Assembly: GCF_023716865.1 (NCBI RefSeq)
Contig: NZ_CP092417.1
Span: 2,334,001 to 2,398,000 of the forward strand
DNA from: Endozoicomonas sp. SCSIO W0465
GTDB taxonomy: Bacteria > Pseudomonadota > Gammaproteobacteria > Pseudomonadales > Endozoicomonadaceae
Direction of reading: 5' to 3'
DNA length: 64,000 nt
Shown: positions 28,372 to 39,354 of the stretch, one piece after another
Numbering within the stretch: the first letter of the stretch is position 1
Layout of the letters: the number at the start of each line of letters is the position of its first letter
Notes under the pieces: generated by a model
The model's database searches: none
Told to the model about the DNA's origin: nothing
The model's input: only the letters and a program-made list of their open reading frames with translations
Translations under genes and position numbers: made by a program

Positions 28372-30505
28372 GACAAGGGCATCTGGCATGTATTGGCTAC
28401 AGGGTTACAGGAAGGTCAGGCCTATGGCTATCGGGCCGATGGCCGCTGGGCGCCTGATGAAGGGTTGCGTTTTAATATTAATCAGCTGCTGATGGACCCC
28501 TATGCCCGCGAGGTTAAAGGAGTCATTAACTGGCAGCCAGCGGTTTATGACTACTCAGGTAAGGACAGAAATCATTGGTTGTTTAACGATCAGGATAATG
28601 GACACCTGGTTCCTAAATCCGTGGTCAGGACAGATCACTTTGACTGGCAGTCTGTTGCCAGGCCCGGGCTCTCCCATGAGGAGAGTATTATTTACGAGAG
28701 CCATGTAAAGGGCTTTACCCGTCAGCACCCGGATATTCCAGAAGCGTTGAGAGGAACCTATCTGGGTATGTGTCATCCAGTGGTTATTGCTTATCTCAAG
28801 CACCTGGGAATCAATACGCTGGAGCTTTTGCCTGTTACCAGTTTTCTCAGCGAGCCAAGATTACGGAAGCTGGGGTTAAAAAATTACTGGGGCTATAACC
28901 CGCTCTGCTTTATGGCACCAGAACCGTCGTATGCTATTAACGATCCAGTGGTTGAATTGAAGACAATGGTTCGTGAATTGCACCGTGCCGGTATCCGGGT
29001 AGTGATGGATGTTGTTTATAACCATACCTGTGAGGCGGGATCCGATGGGCCAAGCCTGAGTCTGAGAGGGCTGGCTGAGAAAGATTACTACCTGTTGGAT
29101 CACCATGGTGGTCATCTGGTGACCACCAACTACAGTGGTTGTGGAAATACACTGAATTTTGACAGTGCGCAAACCATCAAACTGGTGATGGACAGCCTTA
29201 GATATTGGGCTGAGCACTATCAGATCGATGGTTTCCGTTTTGACCTGGCCCCGACCCTGGCCAGACGACATCGGAAGTTCGATGCCCATAGTGTATTCTT
29301 TCAGGCGATATTTCAGGACCCCATTCTTGCAACCCGGCAAATGATTGCAGAGCCCTGGGACCTTGGGCCTGAAGGCTACCGTCTGAAGGGTTTTCCAAGG
29401 GACTGGCATGAGTGGAATGACCGCTATCGTAACGGTATCCGATCATTCTGGCGTGGTGACAAGGATCAGGTGGTTGATATTGCCTGGCGTCTAACGGGCT
29501 CCAGTGATCTTTTTGGTTATGATAGACCTGCTGGCAGTATCAATTATATCTGCAGTCACGATGGTTTTACTCTGCATGATCTGGTGTCGTTTGAGCACCG
29601 ACACAATCTGGCTAATGGTGAGAGCAACCGGGATGGTGATCAGCATAATCTCTCCTGGAATTATGGTGTTGAAGGTGCTTCCAGTGATCCCGCTATTCAA
29701 AAGCGCCGGCTACGTGTACGGAAAAACCTGCTGACAACACTGATGCTTTCCCGGAGTATCCCCATGCTGATGGCGGGTGATGAGTTTGGTAACAGTCAGT
29801 TCGGCAATAATAATGTTTACTGTCAGGATAACCCGATTGGCTGGGTTGACTGGTCGTGGTTGGCGGCCCTTAATGGCAATAATAACGGTAATAATAGTGA
29901 TGAGAATCCTGATGGCGCTGAGCTACAGCAGTTCTCTTCAATGCTTATTCATTTACGAAAGTCAGAGCCATTGCTGGGAGTCCGTTATCGGGCAGATGAC
30001 CAGTCGTGGCACAGCCCCGTACTCGACTGGTTCAATGCTCAGGGTATGCCTCTGACTGCAGCCATGCTGCCAGACGAGCGTGGTCATGCACTGGTGATGC
30101 GATATCGCTGTCCTGTGGAAAGTCAGCCCAGTCTGGTGCTGTTGATTAATAATGAGGCGGATACCCGGCGCTTTAACTTACCGGAGACTGGCCATAACGT
30201 TCGGTGGCAAAGAGTGTTATCCACAAACCTGGATAATAAAGAGGCTTTCCGGGAGACGGTGATTTTGCATCAGGGGTGGTATGAAGTACCAGGGCACAGT
30301 GTTGTGATGGTGAAAGAATTATTATAAATAACTTTTTATTATCTCATCATAATGAGGTTGTAGTAAATCCGTAATATACGGCAATGCATTCATATAGAAT
30401 AGTCGGTATTGTGAGCATAATCACATACTTACATACTTATTCCCTACTTTTTTGTATTGGTGGACGGTTTTCTCTGTTCTGCCATTTTATTATTGAGGAA
30501 CCGCC

Positions 30506-32167
30506 ATGCATCCGCGCGCAGGCCAACCCGCAACCGATGATCTTCTGGTTAATATTCCCCGGCTGGTCAGTGACTATTACACGATACAGCCCGATCAGGC
30601 AGAAAACAGTCAGCGTGTCGCTTTTGGTACTTCGGGTCATCGTGGAACCTCTTCTAATGGTTCGTTTAATGAAGCCCATATTCTGGCGGTCAGTCAGGCA
30701 ATTTGTGAATATCGCCGTGCTCAGGGCATAGGAGGTCCGGTTTTTGTTGGTATGGACACCCATGCGCTTTCTGAACCCGCGTTAATCAGCGCAGTGGAAG
30801 TGTTTGCTGCGAATGATCTGGACGTCATGATTGATCGGGAGCGTGGTTACACACCAACACCTGTGATTTCTCATGCCATTGTTGCCTATAACCGTAGTCG
30901 TTCTTTACCAGCTAATGGCGCTAAACTGGCCGATGGGGTGGTCATCACACCTTCCCACAACCCTCCGGAAGATGGGGGATTTAAATATAACCCGCCTCAT
31001 GGTGGTCCGGCAGGCAGTGATATAACCGGCTGGGTGGAAAAGCGAGCCAATGAGCTGATCGCTGAAAACCTTTCTGGCGTTAACAGAATCACTTTTGCAC
31101 AGGCGCTCAGGTCTGGCAAGGTTCACCAGTATGATTTTGTTACCCCGTATGTGAATGACCTGGAAAACGTTCTGGATATGGACGCCATTGCCAGCGGTAA
31201 ACTGAGCATCGGTGTGGATCCTCTGGGTGGTTCAGGGTTGCAATATTGGGCGCCTATTGCTGAGCGCTATGGCCTTGATCTGACGCTGGTCAGTCAGAAT
31301 ATTGATCCGACCTTTTCCTTTATGCATCTTGATAAGGATGGCCGTATCCGTATGGATTGTTCATCTGCTTCGGCCATGGCGGGGCTGATCAATCTCAAAG
31401 ATGATTTTGATATTGCTTTCGGGAATGATCCGGACTTTGATCGCCATGGCATTGTGACCCGTGGTCATGGGCTGTTGAATCCCAACCATTACTTGGCCGT
31501 TGCCATCCGGTATCTCTACACCCACCGTCCTCAGTGGTCACCAGACGCGACTATCGGGAAGACTCTGGTCTCCAGTGCCATGATCGATCGTGTTGCCAAT
31601 GGTCTGGGGCGTACAGTGACGGAGGTACCTGTTGGCTTTAAGTGGTTTGTTGATGGCCTCTCAGAAGGCACTATGGCATTTGCCGGAGAGGAGAGTGCCG
31701 GAGCCTGTTTCCTGCGCCGGAATGGTCATACCTGGTGTACCGATAAAGATGGTTTCATCATGGCGCTGCTGGCAGCAGAAATTACCGCCGTTACCGGGCG
31801 TGATCCCGGCGAGCACTATCAGGAGCTGACCCGACAATACGGTGCTCCGGTCTATCAGCGGCTGGATGCCGTCGCCAATGATGCCCAGAAAAAAGTGCTT
31901 GCGGCATTGAGTCCGGAGCAGGTCAAAGCGGAAAAACTGGCGGGTGATCCAATCATCGCCCGGTTGACCCATGCGCCGGGCAATGGCGCAGCGATTGGTG
32001 GTTTGAAAGTGGTTACCGAGCGGGGATGGTTTGCAGCCAGGCCCTCCGGAACCGAAGCCGTTTATAAGATTTATGCCGAAAGCTTTGAAGGGAAAGATCA
32101 CCTTTCCCATCTGCAGAATGAAGCTCAGGAGATGGTCGCCGACGTCTTTAAGGCAAATGGTGTTTGA
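30506..32167 (+). CDS. pgm: Phosphoglucomutase (alpha-D-glucose specific)
   Basis: 553 residues, with TTGAGGA before the ATG. The phosphoserine loop is VVITPSHNPPEDGG with S150; metal loop GNDPDFDRHG; sugar loop EESAGACFLRR; C-terminal phosphate site RPSGTEAVYKIYAESF. It interconverts glucose-6-phosphate and glucose-1-phosphate, feeding GlgC and receiving the GlgP product. It is preceded by a 178-bp gap that likely holds its promoter. First gene of pgm-glgC-glgA-glgB2. Confidence 0.95.
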   Translation: MHPRAGQPATDDLLVNIPRLVSDYYTIQPDQAENSQRVAFGTSGHRGTSSNGSFNEAHILAVSQAICEYRRAQGIGGPVFVGMDTHALSEPALISAVEVFAANDLDVMIDRERGYTPTPVISHAIVAYNRSRSLPANGAKLADGVVITPSHNPPEDGGFKYNPPHGGPAGSDITGWVEKRANELIAENLSGVNRITFAQALRSGKVHQYDFVTPYVNDLENVLDMDAIASGKLSIGVDPLGGSGLQYWAPIAERYGLDLTLVSQNIDPTFSFMHLDKDGRIRMDCSSASAMAGLINLKDDFDIAFGNDPDFDRHGIVTRGHGLLNPNHYLAVAIRYLYTHRPQWSPDATIGKTLVSSAMIDRVANGLGRTVTEVPVGFKWFVDGLSEGTMAFAGEESAGACFLRRNGHTWCTDKDGFIMALLAAEITAVTGRDPGEHYQELTRQYGAPVYQRLDAVANDAQKKVLAALSPEQVKAEKLAGDPIIARLTHAPGNGAAIGGLKVVTERGWFAARPSGTEAVYKIYAESFEGKDHLSHLQNEAQEMVADVFKANGV

Positions 32168-32195
32168 TGTGAGTTGAACCAGACATCGAAATACT

Positions 32196-32236
32196 TTGCC
32201 TGAGGCCGGCGATAGGTGAGGCGGGCTTTCAGGCAA
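32196..32236. repeat. Inverted repeat in pgm-glgC spacer
   Basis: A perfect 8-bp stem, TTGCCTGA/TCAGGCAA, with a 25-nt loop, followed by a run of eight G. There is no T-tract, so an intrinsic terminator is not claimed. Confidence 0.4.
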
Positions 32237-32340
32237 GTGGGGGATTCTTCCGGGGGGGGGCTTTATGCAATAGCCCGGAGTGGGTCAGGGATTGACCTTA
32301 ATACTTTCAAATCATAATGCAGATAACAGGAAAATCGACC

Positions 32341-33566
32341 ATGGCATCAGTCCTTTCCATGATTCTGGCCGGGGGAGAAGGGGGTCCAGGCTTGCTCCAC
32401 TTACGGGTATGAGAGCAAAGCCTGCGGTTCCTTTTGGCGGACAATATCGAATCATCGACTTTGTTCTGAGTAATTTTGTGAATTCCGATCTTCACAAGAT
32501 TTACCTGATTACTCAGTTCAAGTCGCACTCACTGAGCAAGCACCTGCAACGTTGCTGGCGTATTGCCGGTCTGGCGGACAAGTTTATTGATACGCTGCCA
32601 GCCCAGATGAATACCGGCAGTGACTGGTACCAGGGCACAGCGGATGCGGTGTATCAAAACCTCAATCACATTGAGTCGCACAACCCTGACCTGGTTTGTG
32701 TCTTTGGTGGTGATCATATCTACACCATGGATGTGCGGGATATGGTTCAGTATCACGAGCAGCACAGTGCCGACCTGACCGTTGCTGCGATTCCTGTACC
32801 GGTTGATCAGGCTCATCACTTCGGTATTATTGAGGTTGACGAAGATGGTCGTATGATCGGCTTTGCCGAAAAGCCTAAGGATGACGTTAAGACCATTCCC
32901 GGAAACCCGGACTTTGTCCTGGCCTCAATGGGTAACTATGTGTTCACTAAGGACTGCCTGGTGAAAGAGCTGCTGGATGATCATGCCAATGAAGAGTCAA
33001 ACCACGACTTTGGTAAAAACATCATTCCATCCCTCTATCCCCGGGCCAGGGTTATGGTCTATGACTTTTCCAGAAATGCCGTTCCCGGGGGTAAAAACAA
33101 TGGCTACTGGCGAGATGTGGGTACTCTTGATTCATTCTGGGAAGCGAATATGGATCTGTTGACCGGTGAGCCGCCGATCGACCTGCATAACCAGGACTGG
33201 CCAATCCGTACTTATATTCCACCCTATCCACCGGCTCTGATCGCTTTTAACCGTAATGAGCGTGAAGGCCTGATCAACAACTCCATGGTGGGTGTGGGTT
33301 GCGTATTCCATGACATCGACATGGATCGCAGTGTGGTAGGTTACAACGTCAAAATCGGAGACAATACCCGCATTACCGAATCGGTTATTCTGCCCAATGT
33401 CACCATTGGTGAAGGCGTCGTATTGAACCGGGTGATTGTTGACAAGCGTGTAGAAATTGCACCGGGGACCCGCATCGGTGTTGATCGGGAAGAGGATATG
33501 AAACGCTTCAAGGTAACCGATTCCGGGCTGGTGGTTATTCCCAGAGGAGCGAAAGTTGGGTTCTGA
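32341..33566 (+). pseudogene. glgC: Glucose-1-phosphate adenylyltransferase GlgC with N-terminal frameshift
   Basis: The expected start ATG 32341 (AACAGGA upstream) reads MASVLSMILAGGEG and then shifts frame at a run of five G (32380-32384), ending at TGA 11 codons later. The expected continuation SRLAPLTGMRAKPAVPFGG lies in another frame, which stays open to 33566 and carries all later motifs (QGTADAVYQNL, GGDHIYTMD, AEKP, GYWRDVGT and the left-handed helix C-terminus). The G-run sits in the GGEGSRL nucleotide-binding loop; three Gs would restore it. An upstream in-frame ATG at 32280 avoids the shift but gives an unrelated N-terminus with no GGEG loop. Either a real inactivating mutation or an indel error. 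Confidence 0.85.
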
Positions 33567-35004
33567 TTTGAAAATCCTTTTTGCGGTTTCAGAGCTGGCA
33601 GGTATTGTCAAAACCGGAGGCCTGGCGGATGTAGCCGGCGCTCTCGGGCCCTGGATGCGCAAGCTCGGAAATGATGTCCGGGTGATTATGCCTGCCTATC
33701 GTCAGGCGCTGGAAGCGTTAACAACGGAGGTTGTTGGCGTTGGTGAGGTTTATCCCGGTTCACAGGGCAAAATGGGTTTTGCCATAAGACAGGGGGCGTT
33801 TGATGGTGTGCCTGTTTACCTGATAGAGCATAACCATTACTTTGATCGCAGTGGTCTTTACACCCATGAGGGTGAAGGTTTTGGTGATAATACTGAGCGT
33901 TTTGCTTTCTTTTGCAAGGCGGCGCTTGAGGCCTGCCAGATATTGAACTTCCGGCCGGATATTATTCATGGCCATGACTGGCAGTCGGCACTTTTGCCTT
34001 ACTACCTGAAAACCCATAAGTCCGGACATGCTTTCTTTGCCGGCACCCGGACAGTCCTGACCATTCATAATGGTGCCTATCAACAGCATACTGACGCAGC
34101 CTTGCTGAGCGTCCTGGGTATCGACCGCCACTGGTATACCCCGGATTTTTTTGAAGATCATGGACATATTAATCTGCTCAAGGGTGGTATTGCCTTTGCG
34201 GATAAAATCACTACGGTGAGTCCAAGGTATGCTGAAGAGCTGCAGACAGATCCTGGATCCCATGGTCTGGCCCGGATCATCCGGCGAAGAAAGCAGGATT
34301 TTTCCGGTATTCTTAACGGCTGTGATTATCAGGAGTGGAATCCTGAAACGGACACGTTGCTGCCCGCCAATTATTCCCGGCAGGACCTTTCTGGCAAGCA
34401 GGTTTGTAAGCAGGCTTTACAGGAACGGTTGCAGTTGCCGGTGATCACCGATAAACCTTTGTACGGTCTGGTTAGCCGCCTTGCCGAGCAGAAAGGTTTT
34501 GCCTATCTGATACCAGCCCTGTGGCAGTTTTTACAGGATGATGTTCAGGTCGTTCTCCAGGGATCCGGTGACCGGGCTACCGCTGCTGAACTGAGCCGGT
34601 TGGCCGGTGCTTTCCCCGACAAATGCCGTTTTGTTGCGGCTTATGACAACGGGCTGGCACACCTGATTGAAGCAGGTTCTGATTTCTTCCTGATGCCTTC
34701 TCTGTTTGAACCCTGTGGCCTCAACCAGATGTACAGTATGAAGTACGGTACTCTGCCCATTGTACGGGCTGTTGGCGGGCTGGTGGACTCAGTCAAAGGC
34801 CATGAGTCAGAGGTAGAGGACGCAACCGGATTTATGTTTGGTCCGGCAGACAGTGAGGCGCTGTTGCAGTGTCTCAATCAGACCCTTGCTGTTTATCAGG
34901 ATGGGCCGTTAATGACTCGGTTGATGGATAATGCCATGTCGGAGTCTTTTACCTGGGAGCAGTCAGCTCTGGATTACCTTGAGGTTTACCGGACCGCGCT
35001 ATGA
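33556..35004 (+). CDS. glgA: Glycogen synthase (ADP-glucose)
   Basis: 482 residues, GT5. The start is TTG 33556, overlapping the end of glgC by 11 nt, with AGAGGAG 7 nt upstream. The ADP-glucose-binding KTGGL is at 19-23; IIHGHDWQSALLPYY; C-terminal Rossmann domain with LVSRLAEQKGF and SLFEPCGLNQMYSMKYGTLP. It elongates glycogen from ADP-glucose and thus depends on GlgC. Translational coupling to glgC is likely, and an ATGA overlap couples it to glgB2. Confidence 0.95.
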   Translation: MGSDLKILFAVSELAGIVKTGGLADVAGALGPWMRKLGNDVRVIMPAYRQALEALTTEVVGVGEVYPGSQGKMGFAIRQGAFDGVPVYLIEHNHYFDRSGLYTHEGEGFGDNTERFAFFCKAALEACQILNFRPDIIHGHDWQSALLPYYLKTHKSGHAFFAGTRTVLTIHNGAYQQHTDAALLSVLGIDRHWYTPDFFEDHGHINLLKGGIAFADKITTVSPRYAEELQTDPGSHGLARIIRRRKQDFSGILNGCDYQEWNPETDTLLPANYSRQDLSGKQVCKQALQERLQLPVITDKPLYGLVSRLAEQKGFAYLIPALWQFLQDDVQVVLQGSGDRATAAELSRLAGAFPDKCRFVAAYDNGLAHLIEAGSDFFLMPSLFEPCGLNQMYSMKYGTLPIVRAVGGLVDSVKGHESEVEDATGFMFGPADSEALLQCLNQTLAVYQDGPLMTRLMDNAMSESFTWEQSALDYLEVYRTAL

Positions 35005-36974
35005 ATATCGCAGTTTCCCCAACATCTTCGATCCCGACAAGCATCATAACGCCGGTGGTATCGGATCTGGCCAACAGTCAGTGTGCGACCCCTTTTGATG
35101 AGCTGGGGTTACACCCTCATCCCGAAGGAAAAGGCCTGATCATTCGTGCCTGGCGCCCCGATGCAACGAGGGTTGAGGTTTTTGATCACCGTACCGGCAA
35201 GTTACTGGGCGAGATGAATCGTAATGGAGCAGGTGTGTTTGAGCTGCATCTGCCGAGAAGAAAAAAAACGTTTCTTTACCAATTGGCGATCCATTGGGCC
35301 AATGGCCACCGTTTTGTGATTTATGACCCTTACTCTTTTGGGACTTATATTCTCTCCCAGTCAGATATTGAGCCTGAAAGTCTTTATCGACACCTGGGAG
35401 CCCGGGTGATTGACCATAAGGTCAATAGCAGACTGAACATACAGGGTGTGCTGTTCAAGGTCTATGCACCCTATGCCCGGTCTGTGGCTATCGTGGGAAG
35501 TTTTAATGGTTGGGATGACCGGCTCCATCCAATGGCCAGTGCTGATGATGGTATCTGGCGGTTGTTTGTGCCCGGCGTTCAGCCTGGTGATCAGTATAAA
35601 TACGCTATCCGTGATTACCATGGCAATCGGTTGCCACTGAAAACTGATCCGTTTGCCCGACATATCGAGCAGTGGCCGGGTCTGGCTTCAGTGGTGCAGG
35701 GTAGCGAAAACTATTCCTGGAATGACCGGGTATGGATGAGCCGAAGAAAGGAGAAAGACGACAAGGAACGGCCATTCTCTATCTACGAGGTGCATGCGGG
35801 CTCATGGAAAAGGAAAGAGAATAACGACTTCCTGAATTTCCGTGAGCTGGCCGATACGTTGATCCCTTATGTTACTGACCTGGGCTTTACTCATATTGAG
35901 TTGCTGCCGGTGTCAGAGCATCCGTTGTTTGAATCCTGGGGTTATCAGCCCGTTGGTCTTTATGCGCCCAGCAGCCGTTATGGTTCGCCAGATGATTTTC
36001 GCTATTTTGTGGATCGGTGTCACCAGCAGGGTATTGGCGTCATTCTGGATTGGGTGCCTGCGCACTTCCCCAACGATGAGCATGGGCTTGCCGGGTTTGA
36101 TGGTTCATCACTTTATGAACATCCAGACCCTCGTCGGGGTTGGCACCCTGACTGGCAAACCTGCATTTATGATTTTGGTAAGCCCTGGGTTCAGGATTTT
36201 CTGATCAGTAATGCACTTTACTGGCTGGATGAGTTCCATATTGATGGGCTCCGGGTAGATGCAGTAGCCTCCATGCTGTATCTCGATTACTCACGAAATC
36301 ACGGTGAGTGGGAAGCCAATATTCACGGTGGTAATGAGAATCTGGAAGCGGTGGCTTTCCTGAAAAAGTTCAATGAAAAGGTACATGCTGCGTTCCCGGA
36401 TGTGATGACCATTGCGGAGGAATCAACCAGCTGGCCTGGTGTTTCCAAAGCGGTTTCAGAGGGTGGCCTCGGTTTCGATTTCAAATGGAACATGGGGTGG
36501 ATGAATGACACCCTTGAGTATATGAAGCTCGATCCTGTCTACCGCCAGCACCACCATGGACAGATGACGTTCAGTACGGTCTATGCCTGGAGTGAGCATT
36601 TTGTTCTCCCCCTGTCCCATGATGAAGTGGTTCATGGTAAGGGCACCATTTTGACCCGTATGCCGGGTGATGATTGGCAGCGTTTTGCCAACTTGCGGGC
36701 TTATCTGGCGTTTATGTATGCTCACCCCGGTAAAAAGCTGCTGTTTATGGGAGCTGAGCTGGGTACCCATAATGAGTGGAATCAGAATGCTGCTCTGGAT
36801 TGGCATCTGTTGGAGAGTCCGGAGGGGTTTAATGTGGGTATTCAGAAGCTGGTTAAAACCCTTAATCAGCTTCATGGTTCAGAGCCCGCGATGTATGAAC
36901 GGGATCTTCAAGCGGATGGCTTTGCCTGGACAAGTGGAGATGACAGCAGTCAGAGTGTTCTGGTATTTCGTCGT

Positions 36975-38006
36975 GGCTCTTTTCCAATTCCAGACTGCTA
37001 TGTAACCAGCAAGTTGACTAAGGGCTGAAGAAGACTTTTGCCTCTTCGGCCAATATTATGCAAAAACTCAAAAAAGCCAAGGTAAAGGGGTAAAGCCTCT
37101 TGGGATATTCCCCTGTGAGGCCTTAGCCACGAGCGTAGAAGTGACCAAAACCCCTCCATAGTATTAACATGCACCTCGTAAATACCGTCTTTGTCATCAT
37201 CACGAGCATACTCACCTTTGCCGTGACAGACCGTTTTATGTCTGAAGCCCCAGCTTTCAAGGTCATCATAGATGTTGTATTCATCGGTATAAATCTGGCT
37301 CTGTGGGGCTACGTGTTTCTTGATAAATGGTTCGATTGTCGCCTTCTTAACGTTCGACAGCATGTTGATAATGACCTGACCTCCCCTTTGAATCATTCCC
37401 AATACCGGCGGTTTGTCTTTTTCAAGAGTCCCACGGCCCGGAGCGCCTTTAAGCCTTCTTTTTCTCGGTGGACGATCCAGATTTTTTTAATGCTTCAGGG
37501 TGTCCCTTGTGACCAGCTACAATGTAGACCTCGTCGAATTCAACTTCGCCATCAAGAATCACTTCAGGCTTTCGGTCAACAACACCATTTCGTAAGACTG
37601 TGGTCATATGGTGTGCATCACTGACACACAGATCAAGTTCCTGAGCTATCTGGCTGTTGGAGACGTTCAGCCCCATTAAATAGAGACAGGCAATCCAGAC
37701 TTTGAGTGGTCGGTGGTGTCCTGCGAAAACCGTATTTGTCAGGTCATCGAAGTAGCGCTTACAGGACTTACAGTAATAGTGCTGGCACTCTACCTGCACA
37801 TTGTCGTGTCCATTCTTTTTGACATTCTCAGAATCACAGTGCGGACAGAGAACAGTGCCATCTGGCCAGCGGTTCTCACGGATCATCTCAAAGCAGGTGT
37901 CATTACTGATGAGATCTGAGATTCGGCCTATATTCATGGTCAATGCTGGCGATGGCTAATTATATCCACCAAGGATAGTTCAGCAGTTCGGAATTCGAAA
38001 AGAGCC
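36975..38006 (-). mobile_element. IS1595-family insertion sequence
   Basis: 1032 bp. Inverted ends begin GGCTCTTTTC(C/G)AATTCC. An 8-bp duplication TTCGTCGT (36967-36974, 38007-38014) matches IS1595-family behaviour. Inserted in glgB2. Confidence 0.92.
36998..37943 (-). pseudogene. IS1595-type transposase, frameshifted
   Basis: The N-terminal part (37943-37449) has a zinc ribbon CPHCDSENV...CQHYYCKSCKRYF and the first catalytic region LDGEVEFDEVYIVAGHKG. It ends early at EKKKA. The remainder continues in another frame (RRLKGAPGRG, KDKPPVLGMIQRGG, IYTDEYNIYDDL with the second Asp, HVNTMEGFWSLLRSWLRPHRG). The shift falls at an A-run (GAGAAAAAGAAGG), in the +1 direction, so it does not fit ordinary -1 slippage. 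Probably inactive unless complemented. Confidence 0.85.
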
Positions 38007-38281
38007 TTCGTCGTTATGATAATGAAGGGAACTCAGTGCAGATTATTTGTAATCTGACACCGGTCGTGCGCGAGCATTATCGCATCGGTGTTCCTGGGGC
38101 AGGTCGATATTCTGAGGTGTTGAACACCGATGATGTGCGCTTTGGAGGAAGTGGTGTTTCGCCAGGAGAGCGGCTTGAAGCAGAAGAAAGCCCGATGCAT
38201 CATTTGCCCTACAGTCTAACTCTGACATTGCCGCCTCTGGCCACCCTGATTCTTAAGTCTGCCTGATCGCTCTGAACGGTT

Positions 38282-38308
38282 CTGGCTTCGTCGAACTGAC
38301 GTAGCCAG
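38282..38308. terminator. Hairpin between convergent genes
   Basis: CTGGCT-t-CGTC loop GACG-t-AGCCAG, an 11-bp stem with one mismatch, in the 50-bp gap between glgB2 and the convergent DUF2726 gene. It lacks a T-tract. Position suggests a two-way stop, but this is only plausible. Confidence 0.35.
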
Positions 38309-38317
38309 TGCTGCTCA

Positions 38318-38998
38318 TCAGGAGTGAACCATTCTGGCCCCCTTGCAGCTGGGGTAGGTACTGCAAACCCAGCAGCCCAGCCCGGCCTGAGGGCCTTTTT
38401 TAAGCGTACGCAGTTTCATGGAGCTATGACATTTTGGGCATTGAGGATCAATCATGGTCTCGACTTCGGCAATCACTTCTCTTGGGGGCGGCAGTTCGTA
38501 ATCCGGAGTGCCTTCCTCTTCAAATCCACAGCTGGCAAGAACGGTGCGTCTCAATTCGGTAACATCCCGCCAGGGCTTCATGTCATATTCGAGCAGTGGC
38601 AGTTCTGCCGCTTCACAGAGCTGACGAAGTAGCTTGAATTTTTTTGAGTTGGACTTTGCATTGTAGGGAATGAGGTTGATCACACAACAGACTTCCATCT
38701 TTTTGCGATGATAGAGCACAAAATCAAACCGGTGGTTTCTTTTGATATCAAGTTCCCTTGCGGTGCGTCCGAACTTATCAGATTCAAGAACGTCGCCAAC
38801 GGGCAAAGAAGGCAAAACCATCAAGTGACTGCGAACAGCAATATCCAGCTGGCCAAAAAAAGCACGTTTATCCTGCTCGAAAAGAAGGGCGTTGGTTTTG
38901 GCTTTGAAAGGGCTGAAAGTAAGCCATAGATACCAGGCAATCACTGCAACAATCATCAGGGAGCTGGAAAGAAGGAAGGGGGAACTGTCCATCAGCAC
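38318..38998 (-). CDS. DUF2726 protein with topoisomerase-type zinc ribbon
   Basis: 226 residues. N-terminal membrane helix (10-30, LLSSSLMIVAVIAWYLWLTF); central DUF2726-like domain (ALLFEQDKRAFFGQLDIAV...FDFVLYHRKKMEVCCVINL...LPLLEYDMKPW); C-terminal zinc ribbon CPKCHSSMKLRTLKKGPQAG...CWVCSTYPSCKG of the topoisomerase I C4 type. A nucleic-acid-related role is possible but unproved. GTG 38998 has AAGG 7 nt upstream; ATG 38992 is an alternative start. Confidence 0.8.
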   Translation of the reverse strand: MLMDSSPFLLSSSLMIVAVIAWYLWLTFSPFKAKTNALLFEQDKRAFFGQLDIAVRSHLMVLPSLPVGDVLESDKFGRTARELDIKRNHRFDFVLYHRKKMEVCCVINLIPYNAKSNSKKFKLLRQLCEAAELPLLEYDMKPWRDVTELRRTVLASCGFEEEGTPDYELPPPREVIAEVETMIDPQCPKCHSSMKLRTLKKGPQAGLGCWVCSTYPSCKGARMVHS

Positions 38999-39354
38999 TG
39001 TACTACCTTGTCTTGGATTTATCAGTCAATGGTTGATGAAAACATGGATCTTTCAAAAGGGTCAATAAGATCATCTCCACGAAAACACAATAAAGATAGC
39101 GAAAATCTGTATGACTATTCATAGGCGAATCAGGAAATGCACTTATGGCTTTTTATTAACCAGCATAAACTGAAAAAAGCAGACCTGTTCACCAGCTAAT
39201 CAGTCAAGGATTCTTTTTATAAAAGGGTGACTGGAAATAATAGCAACAAACAGTCTTTTGACATAATTGGGGTTTCTCCACAACGAAAGTATTGCGGAGA
39301 ATAACACGCTACTGTCTTTCATTCAAAAGAGCATTCGGGCAGTTCATATCCAGT
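38999..39354. other. Gene-free stretch
   Basis: 356 bp between two leftward genes. One hairpin (about 39272-39301: TCTCCACAA/TTGCGGAGA with an 8-nt loop) lies downstream of the cold-shock gene but has no T-run. Nothing else was recognised. Confidence 0.4.

Larger units (their letters stand above)
26631..30327 (+). pseudogene. glgX: Glycogen debranching enzyme GlgX, interrupted by IS50-like element
   Basis: Exact split after PMYGPDKG: 81 codons at 26631-26873, then the element, then 28381-30327 restarting in frame with IWHVLATGLQEGQAYGYRADGRWAP. Joined length is 729 residues, normal for GlgX. Catalytic elements survive in the 3' part: DGFRFDLAPTLARR, MIAEPWDLGPEGY, YICSHDGFTLHDLV. The 3' part could still be read from an IS-internal ATG (28357), but it lacks the N-terminal CBM48 start. 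No clear ribosome site precedes ATG 26631. Confidence 0.95.
35001..38266 (+). pseudogene. glgB: Second 1,4-alpha-glucan branching enzyme, interrupted by IS1595-type element
   Basis: The ATG overlaps the glgA stop (ATGA). The 5' part (35001-36974, 658 codons) has CBM48, DGLRVDAVASMLYLDYSR, TIAEESTSWPGV and LPLSHDEVVHGKG, and stops in the C-terminal beta domain at SVLVFRR. The 3' part resumes at 38015 with YDNEGNSVQIICNLTPVVREHY and ends LATLILKSA. The join is in frame, giving about 742 residues. The truncated product gains about 18 element-encoded residues and lacks the last C-terminal beta strands. Confidence 0.95.

Noticed and set aside
32280..32379. Alternative GlgC start at 32280
   Set aside because: It is in frame with the body but lacks the GGEG loop, and the conserved MILAGGEG is found in the shifted frame from 32341.
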